This document shows positions 16,967 to 23,935 of a stretch of 33,788 nt of DNA, in pieces. Made by a program: the position numbers and the translations under genes. Under the pieces are notes generated by a model. The model did no database searches, was not told where the DNA came from, and saw only the letters and a list, made by a program, of their open reading frames with translations. The number at the start of each line of letters is the position of its first letter. Position 1 is the first letter of the stretch. Origin of the DNA: Hyphomonadaceae bacterium (GTDB lineage: Bacteria > Pseudomonadota > Alphaproteobacteria > Caulobacterales > Hyphomonadaceae); NCBI GenBank assembly GCA_022844475.1, contig JALHLR010000036.1, positions 1-33,788 on the forward strand, written 5' to 3'.

Positions 16967-18565
16967 ATGAATCGTCGATCGTTCATGATGGCGGGTGCGG
17001 CATCTGCGCTTGCGCCCCATTTCCTGCCCGCGAATGCAGAAATGGCGGCGGCGGACTATCGGGCGCTGGGTGCGATCCGTGATCTGGGACTGGCGGAGGA
17101 CACCTCCGAGGTCATGAAGACGGCCAGCTACATGATGGACGTGCTGGGACCGCGCCTGTCGGGTTCGCCCGGCATCCAGAAGTCGGGCGAGTGGGTGGTC
17201 GAGAAGCTGAAAGGCTGGGGGCTGACAGGGGCGGCCCTGGAGCCGTGGCCGACGGACCCGACGGGCACGAATAACGGTTTCCCGCGCGGCTGGTCGAACG
17301 AGAAATTCTATCTCCACGCCACGACGCCCAATGCCTTCCCGATCAGCGGCATGTCCATCGGCTGGACGCCGGGCACGAATGGTCCGGTGAGCGGCGAATG
17401 CGTGATGGTCATTGAGACCGACGAGGCCGAGCTTCGCCGCAAGTATTCGGGCAAGCTGCGCGGCAAATGGGTGATGGGCCAGGCGCCGATCAACATGCGC
17501 GCCCAGTGGGACCCGGTGGCCAAGCGCCTGACACAGAGCGAACTGGACGCTCTCGAGACCCCTGCGCGGCCGCCTGAGAATGGCTCGCCGCCCGGACCGA
17601 CCGGGCCCAATCCCAATGCGCCGCAACCCTACAACCGCAACCTGTTCTTCTTTGAGGAAGGCGCGCTGGGTGTGTTCTCGACCAACAAGGGACATGGCGT
17701 CGTCAACGTGCTTGGCGGCGGACGCATGGACGATCCGGCAAGGCAGCTGCCGCGCATCGCCATCGAGGCTGAGCACTACGGTCGCATCGCGCGATCGGTG
17801 ATGCTGGGCCAGCCGGTCGTCGTCGAGGCTGACATTCGCAACGCCTGGTACGACAATCCTGACATGTTCAACGTGGTGGGCGAAATCCGTGGAACAGAGT
17901 TCCCGGACGAAGTGGTGATGCTCGGCGCCCATTTCGATTCCTTCCACGCCTCGACCGGCGCAACGGACAATGGCGGGGCGTGCTCATCGATCATGGAAGC
18001 GATGCGGCTGCTGAAGGTGACCGGCGCGCCACTCAAACGCACCGTCAGGATCGGGCTTTGGAATGGTGAGGAACAGGGGCTGATCGGATCCCGGCTTTAC
18101 GTGGCGCAGCATTTCGGCGGCGTTCGTGGCGTGCCGACGGCGTCCAATGCCCGCGGCGAGATCGCCCCTGTGAAGCGGGCGCATAGCCGCTTCCAAGCCT
18201 ATTTCAACATCGACAATGGCGCTGGCGCCATCCGCGGCATCCATAGCCAGGGCAACCGGGCGGTCGTACCGATCTTCCGGCAGTGGCTAGAGCCACTTCG
18301 CGATATCGGCGCGACTCACGTCTCGCAGCTGACCCGGGGCGGCACGGACCACCTGTCATTCGACGGCGCTGGCCTGCCCGGCTTCCAGTTCATTCAGGAC
18401 TCGCTGGAATACGAGCCCAAGACCCACCATACGAATATGGACTTCTTCGAGGCTCTGCAGCCGGAGGACATGCGGCGCAACTCCGTGATTCTGGCCAGTT
18501 TCGCGATGATGGCGGCCAACCACTCCGGCTTCGTGCCCCGCAAGCCGCGGTCGGCGGCAAGGTAG
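16967..18565 (+). CDS. Tat-exported M28 family metallopeptidase
   Basis: The 532-residue protein begins with a twin-arginine signal (MNRRSFMMAGAASALA, cut after about residue 25), so it is exported folded to the periplasm. The middle resembles a PA-domain-like insertion (GKLRGKWVMGQAPINM). The C-terminal M28 domain carries the di-zinc ligands: H322 (GAHFDS), D334 (ATDNGG), E368/E369 (WNGEEQG), D416 (FNIDNGAGA) and H487/H488 (KTHHTNMD). M28 enzymes are aminopeptidases or carboxypeptidases acting on peptides; the exact specificity is unknown. GGAGG lies 8 nt before the ATG. It may work with the exported S46 peptidase of this window in peptide use, but they are not linked. Confidence 0.93.
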   Translation: MNRRSFMMAGAASALAPHFLPANAEMAAADYRALGAIRDLGLAEDTSEVMKTASYMMDVLGPRLSGSPGIQKSGEWVVEKLKGWGLTGAALEPWPTDPTGTNNGFPRGWSNEKFYLHATTPNAFPISGMSIGWTPGTNGPVSGECVMVIETDEAELRRKYSGKLRGKWVMGQAPINMRAQWDPVAKRLTQSELDALETPARPPENGSPPGPTGPNPNAPQPYNRNLFFFEEGALGVFSTNKGHGVVNVLGGGRMDDPARQLPRIAIEAEHYGRIARSVMLGQPVVVEADIRNAWYDNPDMFNVVGEIRGTEFPDEVVMLGAHFDSFHASTGATDNGGACSSIMEAMRLLKVTGAPLKRTVRIGLWNGEEQGLIGSRLYVAQHFGGVRGVPTASNARGEIAPVKRAHSRFQAYFNIDNGAGAIRGIHSQGNRAVVPIFRQWLEPLRDIGATHVSQLTRGGTDHLSFDGAGLPGFQFIQDSLEYEPKTHHTNMDFFEALQPEDMRRNSVILASFAMMAANHSGFVPRKPRSAAR

Positions 18566-18623
18566 ATCTCCCCGCAAAACCCGCTGCGACGCCTTGGCCG
18601 GCGAGCTTGGTAATTAGGGCGAT

Positions 18624-18659
18624 TGACAATCATTCGCACTTTGGTGCAAATCATTCGCA
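18624..18659 (+). promoter_or_regulatory. Two Fur-box-like sites over the bfd promoter and start codon
   Basis: Two 15-bp 7-1-7 imperfect palindromes, TGACAATCATTCGCA (18624-18638) and TGCAAATCATTCGCA (18645-18659), share an 11-nt direct repeat (AATCATTCGCA). They are spaced 21 bp centre to centre, two helical turns. The first overlaps a good -35 (TTGACA, 18623-18628); the second covers the expected -10 and the A of the bfd ATG. The position suggests repression by a Fur-type iron regulator. Confidence 0.6.
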
Positions 18660-18856
18660 TGATCATCTGCGTGTGTCGGGCCCTTAACACCGAGAAAGTG
18701 AACGACGCGATTGCGGCGGGCGCCCGGTCGCCCGCTCAGGTGCACCGTCACCACGATACGACGATCAATTGCGGAAAATGCTCCGAGACATTGTGCGGGA
18801 TGATCCGCGAACAGTCATGCATAGATGCGCCCCGGCAGCTGGTCCACGCGGAGTAG
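18659..18856 (+). CDS. bfd: Bacterioferritin-associated ferredoxin
   Basis: The 65-residue protein starts MIICVCRALNTEKVNDAIAA and carries the [2Fe-2S] cysteines C4, C6, C38 and C41 (CxC then CxxC), at the same positions as in E. coli Bfd. Bfd docks on bacterioferritin and delivers electrons to reduce and release stored iron. ATG 18659 is chosen over the in-frame TTG 18623 because it gives the exact Bfd N-terminus. No Shine-Dalgarno precedes it, and the -35 at 18623 would put the transcription start within a few bases of the ATG, so the message may be leaderless. The bfr gene lies 152 bp downstream on the same strand. The Fur-like sites imply induction by iron starvation. Confidence 0.93.
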   Translation: MIICVCRALNTEKVNDAIAAGARSPAQVHRHHDTTINCGKCSETLCGMIREQSCIDAPRQLVHAE

Positions 18857-18913
18857 CTTGAGAACGCGTCGTCCTCGCATTCTCAGAAATATCCAATAAA
18901 AACAACTTGCGGA

Positions 18914-18934
18914 GCGCCGAGAGTCGGCGTCTTT
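18914..18934 (+). terminator. Weak hairpin between bfd and bfr
   Basis: A 6-bp stem CGCCGA/TCGGCG (18915-18920 and 18924-18929), extendable by a G-U pair, is followed by TCTTT. It may partly terminate bfd transcription or lower read-through into bfr. The evidence is modest. Confidence 0.35.
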
Positions 18935-19008
18935 GGGGCGCGTAGTGCGTATTGCCTAACGCAGCCGCCTCTCCCCTTGTGCGGCCATGTTTCAAAGGAA
19001 CCAGCGCC

Positions 19009-19500
19009 ATGAAGGGCGACGCGAAAGTCATCGAATTCCTCAACCTGGCGCTCAAAAACGAGCTCACGGCCATCAACCAGTATTTCCTGCACTCGCGCAT
19101 GCTCCGCGACTGGGGCGTGTCGGAACTGGCCAAGAAGGAACACGAGGAGTCCATCGAGGAGATGCATCACGCTGACTGGCTGATCGAGCGCATCCTTTTC
19201 CTCGAAGGGCTGCCTAACCTGCAGGACCTCGGGAAGCTCTTCATCGGCGAGAACGTCAAAGAAATTCTCGAGTGCGACATGAAGACGGAGCAGATGGCCA
19301 TCCCCGTTCTCCGCGACGCCATCGAGCATTGCGAAAAGGTGCGCGACTACGGCTCACGCGACCTGTTCTACAAGATCCTCCACAATGAGGAGGAGCACGT
19401 CGACTACATCGAGACGCAGTTCGACCTGATCAATCAGATGGGCATCCAGAACTACATCCAGCTGCAGTCGAAGCCGAACGCGAGCCAGGCGCTGGAATAG
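19009..19500 (+). CDS. bfr: Bacterioferritin
   Basis: The 163-residue protein begins MKGDAKVIEFLNLALKNELT. ATG 19009 is preceded by AAAGGA with about 9 nt spacing; an in-frame earlier ATG (18952) would add a non-family leader. The ferroxidase ligands fall at E. coli numbering: E18, E51, H54, E94, E127 and H130, and the heme axial Met52 is present (EEMHHAD), so this is a heme-binding, catalytically complete subunit. Twenty-four subunits form a shell that oxidises and stores iron. It pairs with bfd upstream. A 9-bp hairpin follows the stop. Confidence 0.97.
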   Translation: MKGDAKVIEFLNLALKNELTAINQYFLHSRMLRDWGVSELAKKEHEESIEEMHHADWLIERILFLEGLPNLQDLGKLFIGENVKEILECDMKTEQMAIPVLRDAIEHCEKVRDYGSRDLFYKILHNEEEHVDYIETQFDLINQMGIQNYIQLQSKPNASQALE

Positions 19501-19504
19501 CTTC

Positions 19505-19530
19505 TTTCCGCAACGACAGACTTGCGGAAA
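19505..19530 (+). terminator. Hairpin behind bfr
   Basis: A perfect 9-bp stem TTTCCGCAA/TTGCGGAAA with an 8-nt loop lies 5 bp past the bfr stop. It lacks a T-run, so it may be a 3' stabilising hairpin or a weak terminator. Confidence 0.5.
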
Positions 19531-19586
19531 CCGGCAGTTACCCCAAGCTGAGCTTCAGGCCTGCGCAACCACAGGGAACCGCGCCG

Positions 19587-20924
19587 ATGCTCACGCTCGA
19601 ACAGCTTCAGGCGAAAGTTGCTTCGCAGAAGACGGCCCTGCCCGCGCTCTATGGCGATGTCGACTTCAGCATCAAGCCGGAGCGTTTTGCAGATGAGCCG
19701 GTGATCGAGGGTCAGCCGAAAGGCAGGCTCGACCATTTGCGCGCGGACGTGCTGGCCGACGCGACCAAGGTGGAGCGCATGCGCGCCTACACCATGCTGG
19801 GTGACACGGTGGCGGATGCATATGCGGCGCTGATGCCGACCTATGGATTTCGCGGCCTGACATCGATGCTGACGCAGGCTTGCGATCACGGGATCGAGTC
19901 CGTTCCGGAAGCGCCGCCCGAACTCGTCACCTTCATCCGCGCGATGGAGGCGACGCCCGACTGGGTCGACATGAAGCTGGTCGAGGAAGGCGCGCGGCAA
20001 TCGCGCGAGGACGCCGCCAACTATTCGCCCTTCGTTATCCGCGGCGCGTTCATCGCGACCTTCATGAACAAGTACTCCGCACTTCCCATGGCGCTCACCG
20101 GGACTCTGTCGCACGACACGGCCGCGCGGCGCGTGAAGGATACGGCGAGCTTCTTCATCACCTCAACGCTGCCCGGTGCGCTTGAGCGCTTCGGTCCCGG
20201 CTTCAAGTCGGCGGCGATGGTGCGGCTGATGCATTCGATGGTGCGGTTCAACGCGCTGAAGCGCTCAAACACGTGGGACGTGAAGACGTTCGGCATTCCG
20301 ATCCCGCAGGTGGACCAGATGCCGGCCGGGTTGATCGGGACGTTCCTGCTGGCGTTCAAGATCACCGGCCAGGGACGCTTCGAATACACCGAGGTCGAGC
20401 GCGCGCGCGTGGAGCTGTCTCGCTATCGCTGCTTCCTTCTCGGCCTACCTGAAGAGCTGGCGCCGGCGACACCGCGCGAAATGGTCGACATGATGGTTCG
20501 TTACGACCAGACGCTGCGCAAGGGCTTCGACGACGCCACGTGCGGAGAGCTGACGCGCGCGACGCTGGCGGCCTATCTTCCCGCGGACCAGTCGCTTGGC
20601 AGCCGGATCTTCGACAGGATCGAGCGGCGCTTCTCGAAGATATTCTTCCTGCAGGCCTTCCTCAACGGCGACGCGGCGAAGGCCAGGGAAATGGGCGTGA
20701 AAATCACAGCCGCCGACTGGGCGACGTTTGTCGCGTGCGGCGCCTTCATCGGCGTGCGCAAGGGGCTCTACGGGATTGCCTGCCGGCTGCCGGGCGTCGA
20801 AAAGATTGCCGACCGGATGCTGGTGCGGAAGCTGGAGCGCATGCTGGCGAGCTACGGGCACGCGGCGCATACGACGGATGCTGCAGCGTACCGCCCAGTC
20901 GTGGCGAGGCAGGCGGCGGAGTAG
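19587..20924 (+). CDS. Oxygenase MpaB family (DUF2236) protein
   Basis: The 445-residue helical protein belongs to the DUF2236/MpaB-like group, which includes rubber-cleaving Lcp oxygenases. The visible signature is MVRLMHSMVRF with H216 and R220, plus RVKDTASFFITSTLPG and IPIPQVDQMPAGLIGTFLLAF. In characterised relatives such histidines bind a b-type heme; here H216 is the best candidate and other ligands cannot be fixed by eye. No signal peptide is visible, so it is probably cytoplasmic or membrane-associated through its hydrophobic helices. The substrate is unknown. It starts 86 bp after bfr on the same strand, but the hairpin between them argues for a separate unit. Confidence 0.82.
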   Translation: MLTLEQLQAKVASQKTALPALYGDVDFSIKPERFADEPVIEGQPKGRLDHLRADVLADATKVERMRAYTMLGDTVADAYAALMPTYGFRGLTSMLTQACDHGIESVPEAPPELVTFIRAMEATPDWVDMKLVEEGARQSREDAANYSPFVIRGAFIATFMNKYSALPMALTGTLSHDTAARRVKDTASFFITSTLPGALERFGPGFKSAAMVRLMHSMVRFNALKRSNTWDVKTFGIPIPQVDQMPAGLIGTFLLAFKITGQGRFEYTEVERARVELSRYRCFLLGLPEELAPATPREMVDMMVRYDQTLRKGFDDATCGELTRATLAAYLPADQSLGSRIFDRIERRFSKIFFLQAFLNGDAAKAREMGVKITAADWATFVACGAFIGVRKGLYGIACRLPGVEKIADRMLVRKLERMLASYGHAAHTTDAAAYRPVVARQAAE

Positions 20925-20930
20925 CTCGGC

Positions 20931-21827
20931 TCACCGGCCAGGTGACGCCTTGCGCAACCCGCTCAGAAAATCAGTATACATCCCATGCGCCCTGACGGTG
21001 AGTTCGGGGCTGTACTTCACGCGCCAGTCTTGCGCCTCGATTTCGTCGAAGGCGTGAGTGGCGCCATCGAACACTTCGACATTGATCGGGAGACGGGGCG
21101 TCTTCATCGCTGACAACGTCCGCGCGACGTAGCGCCCGCCGACGACGGAGTCTCCCGTTCCGACAATCGCCTGGACCGGCGCATCGAAGCGCAGGCCTCG
21201 GCTGGGCGCGAGCGCGCCGAAGCCTTGCCAAGGGTAGAGGATGAAGGCGCCGACGAGACCTTCGAGCGGTTCGTCGCGGAGGCCGGAGAGGCGCGTGACC
21301 TTCTCCGCTTCGGCACCGGGCTGCAGCGCCATGGCGTCGAGCACAGTCCATCCGCCATGGCTCCAGCCAGCGGCGGCGATGCGGCTGGGGTCGGCCCACC
21401 CTTGCGTGCGCGTCCATTCAAGCATCGCGTAGAGATCGCCCGCGCGCTCGCGGCCCCAGAGCTGCAGGCCGGTGCAGACCGTGGCGTAGGCGCCAAACCT
21501 GTCGATGCGCCGATGGCCATAGCTGTCGACGACCAGAACCGCCCAGCCTGCCCCTCTCGCGGTCTCGGCCCAGCGCGCCTGCAGGTTCTTCATGCCGCCG
21601 CAGCCGTGGAACTGCAGCACGACCGGGAAAGGCCCCTCGCCTTCCGGCATGTAGAGTTGGGACCCAACGAGAAGCGCGTCGATGCGCTGCTGCACGGTTT
21701 CCTTGGCGAAAGCTTGCGGGGCGAGCGACATCAGCATTCCTGCCAGCGCGATGAGAACCGCGACAAGGTTGAAGCTAGGTGCGCGTCTGGCAACCACCAA
21801 GCCCCCTGCTGCAACCTCATGTCCCAT
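20931..21827 (-). CDS. Exported dienelactone hydrolase-like alpha/beta hydrolase
   Basis: ATG 21827 gives 298 residues with an N-terminal hydrophobic signal (NLVAVLIALAGMLMSLAP, cut near AFA-KE). An earlier in-frame start would overlap the upstream gene more. The fold is dienelactone-hydrolase-like: oxyanion loop FHGCGG (73-78), nucleophile Ser156 in GWSHGGW, Asp226 in GTGDSV and His258 in GATHAF. True dienelactone hydrolases use Cys, so a serine esterase or lactonase is more likely; the substrate is unknown. It overlaps the DUF4105 gene stop by 11 bp and is surely co-transcribed with it. The MpaB gene converges on it 6 bp away. Confidence 0.85.
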   Translation of the reverse strand: MGHEVAAGGLVVARRAPSFNLVAVLIALAGMLMSLAPQAFAKETVQQRIDALLVGSQLYMPEGEGPFPVVLQFHGCGGMKNLQARWAETARGAGWAVLVVDSYGHRRIDRFGAYATVCTGLQLWGRERAGDLYAMLEWTRTQGWADPSRIAAAGWSHGGWTVLDAMALQPGAEAEKVTRLSGLRDEPLEGLVGAFILYPWQGFGALAPSRGLRFDAPVQAIVGTGDSVVGGRYVARTLSAMKTPRLPINVEVFDGATHAFDEIEAQDWRVKYSPELTVRAHGMYTDFLSGLRKASPGR

Positions 21828-22665
21828 GACGGCGGCGCAGCTCCGCGAGTAGCGCCTTGTCAAAGTCACGCGATGGCAGGTGGTTCCAGCTGGCGATTTC
21901 GGTCTTGATGAGCGCGTCCCTTTTTGCCGACTCGAAAGCCTCGCCCGGGATCAGCTTCAGTTCGTAAAGGCGCTGGGGCGAATAGCCGGTCAGCACCCAT
22001 GAATAGTGCCACCCCAGTCCGGCGACCTTCGCCAGCTCGTTGGTGCAGTTGGACGTGATCGTGTTGTAGAATCGCGGATGCGTCGACACGTCGATCGTGC
22101 CTTCGAGGAGTAGGCGCAGGAAGCTGCGCTTCTGGATTTCGTTCAGCTGCAGCGGATAGACGTAGACGTCCTTGTCGAGGAACGTGACGCGGCGCGTGAG
22201 GAGCTCGCGTGCGGTCGCCCAGATGTAGGACAGCTCGTATCGGTTGAAGGCGCCCGCGACGGCGTCATAGGTTTCGCCCTGCTCCAGCCTTGCTTCGACG
22301 GTAAGGCCGACCATGCGGTCGCCGCCGAACTCGAAGAGGATCAGCGTGTGCGCCGCGTATTCGCCGCCGGGCTGGGGTTCGACCATGAACCAGACGTTTC
22401 GCAGGTCATCGAACGTGTTGGCGAAGGTGATGACATCGCGCTTCGTAGGGCCTTCGGACGTATACGACCAGTCCGCCACGTGATCGAGCGCGAACGCGCC
22501 GGGCGACAGCCGCACGTTCGGCATGTGCGCGAGGTTATCGACCCATGTGCGATCGAGCCGCGGCTCGGCGAGCAGGACGGGTGTCGCGAGAATCGCGAGC
22601 AGCGCGGCAACGCTGATGCCTGCGCTTCTCCACGGCTGCTTCCTGATCCAGTCCCAGATTCGCAT
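21817..22665 (-). CDS. DUF4105 membrane-anchored protein
   Basis: ATG 22665 gives 282 residues beginning MRIWDWIRKQPWRSAG, with a membrane anchor at about 15-33 (ISVAALLAILATPVLLA); a longer frame upstream adds an unlikely leader. The periplasmic part matches the DUF4105 pattern: HVADWSYTSEGPTKRDVITF, the motif AAHTLILFEF with H104, and TITSNCTNELAK with C207, which could form a Cys-His active site; this is an inference. The family is uncharacterised and often found near envelope genes. It forms a two-gene unit with the hydrolase downstream (11-bp overlap) and is divergent from the SIMPL gene across a 151-bp shared promoter region. Confidence 0.8.
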   Translation of the reverse strand: MRIWDWIRKQPWRSAGISVAALLAILATPVLLAEPRLDRTWVDNLAHMPNVRLSPGAFALDHVADWSYTSEGPTKRDVITFANTFDDLRNVWFMVEPQPGGEYAAHTLILFEFGGDRMVGLTVEARLEQGETYDAVAGAFNRYELSYIWATARELLTRRVTFLDKDVYVYPLQLNEIQKRSFLRLLLEGTIDVSTHPRFYNTITSNCTNELAKVAGLGWHYSWVLTGYSPQRLYELKLIPGEAFESAKRDALIKTEIASWNHLPSRDFDKALLAELRRRHGT

Positions 22666-22816
22666 ATGGCCCGCTTCCCTGAGGGGACAAAAGCATGTGT
22701 GTGGCCACCTCGCAAAGGTTCGATTCCAGTTGCTGTGTGGCGCAGCGGCACACAAGACTTCGGCGGGCTCACACGTGGGGATGGCGTGCCGAAAAACGTG
22801 GATCAGGGAAATCTTT

Positions 22817-23701
22817 ATGAATAGAAAATTGCTGATCGCGGCGGCAGGATCCGTCGCGCTGATGTCGCCAGCCGCTGGCGCTCAGGAAGCCGGGCAGTAC
22901 GTGCGCCCCTACTGGTGGGACAAGCCCGTGGTCGAGGGGTTGGGCCGCGCAATCATCGAAGTGGCGCCCAACCGCGCGCGTTTCGATCTCGCCTTCGTGG
23001 AGACGGACGCAAAGTCCGACGAAGCGATGAAGAAGGCCGTTCAGCGTTCGAAGATCGCATACGACGCGATCAAGAAAGTCGCCGGCGACAAGGCACGCGT
23101 CACAACCAGCGTGAACGTGAACGCCTACTACAAACAGTACCGCGACAAGGAGGGGCTGGTTCAGACCAACCAGCGCGCCGACCAGGTGGAAGGATACGAG
23201 GCGCGCGTGTCGATGACAGTGCTGCTGACCGATCCTGCGCTCGCGGGGCGCGCGCGGGCCGCAGCGCTGGCGTTGGGGCCGCAGGACATGAACCCGATCT
23301 ACATCTACCTCGAACAGACAACCGAGATGCAACGGAGGGCACTCGACGAAGCTGCGAAGGATGCGCGGGCGCGTGCACAACTTTCGGCCACGGCCGCGGG
23401 CGCACGCCTAGGAGATCTTCTTGTCGTTCAGGAAGGAAATGACAGCTGCATGGGGGGCTGGTCCAGCGGACAGGTGGCCCGCGTTCTTGGTGGCGACAAC
23501 TACAGCTACAGCGCGAGCGCTCCGTATGCCCCGCCTCCGCCACCCCCACCGCCTCCACCATCGCCGGTCGCTTCAGGCCAGGTCGGACGACAGCAGATCA
23601 CGATCTCGGAGCGCGACCTTGCTGGGCTCGATCTGCCGAGCGACGCCAGCCCGCAGACGATGCAGGCGAGCGTCTGCATGATCTGGACGCTGGCGAAGTA
23701 A
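22817..23701 (+). CDS. Periplasmic SIMPL (DUF541) domain protein
   Basis: ATG 22817, preceded by AGGGA at 8 nt spacing, gives 294 residues with a signal peptide (MNRKLLIAAAGSVALMSPAA, cut near AGA-QE). The SIMPL domain (about 35-220) shows VVEGLGRAIIEVAPNRARFD, the long helix SDEAMKKAVQRSKIAYDAIK, VTTSVNVNAYYKQY and a second strand set ending GARLGDLLVVQEG. It then has a run of ten prolines followed by SPVASG, and a short C-terminal segment with a Cys (SVCMIWTLAK). SIMPL proteins are periplasmic or outer-membrane associated, form oligomeric rings in some cases, and have been tied to envelope or oxidative stress. It stands alone, 234 bp before the TIR gene. Confidence 0.85.
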   Translation: MNRKLLIAAAGSVALMSPAAGAQEAGQYVRPYWWDKPVVEGLGRAIIEVAPNRARFDLAFVETDAKSDEAMKKAVQRSKIAYDAIKKVAGDKARVTTSVNVNAYYKQYRDKEGLVQTNQRADQVEGYEARVSMTVLLTDPALAGRARAAALALGPQDMNPIYIYLEQTTEMQRRALDEAAKDARARAQLSATAAGARLGDLLVVQEGNDSCMGGWSSGQVARVLGGDNYSYSASAPYAPPPPPPPPPPSPVASGQVGRQQITISERDLAGLDLPSDASPQTMQASVCMIWTLAK

Positions 23702-23935
23702 CCACGGCCATACGCCGCGGCTGACGGGAGGCGCCTCGGACGGAGATGCTCTCACGCCAGCGGCGGCTGTGGCTACAGGCACTACAAGGCGGACGTACCG
23801 GAAACTGCCTGCTTCATCGACAAGTGCGCCGCTCAGGCGAACAATCGCCGATTGCACTGCCTATAAAGGGTGAGACCCAATTGCCTTCCCGCCGCGCGGA
23901 GCTACAGCTTTGGCAATCGGGGTTCAGGGTCCGCC

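Noticed and set aside
22714-22735. T-loop-like GGTTCGATTCC suggesting a tRNA
   Set aside because: Flanking bases do not form the T-stem and no acceptor or anticodon arm is present.
23702-23935. Cys-containing short frame before the TIR gene (about 23735-23866)
   Set aside because: It has no start codon with a ribosome site and no family; a relic is possible but not supported. A TATAAA at 23862-23867 has no matching -35.
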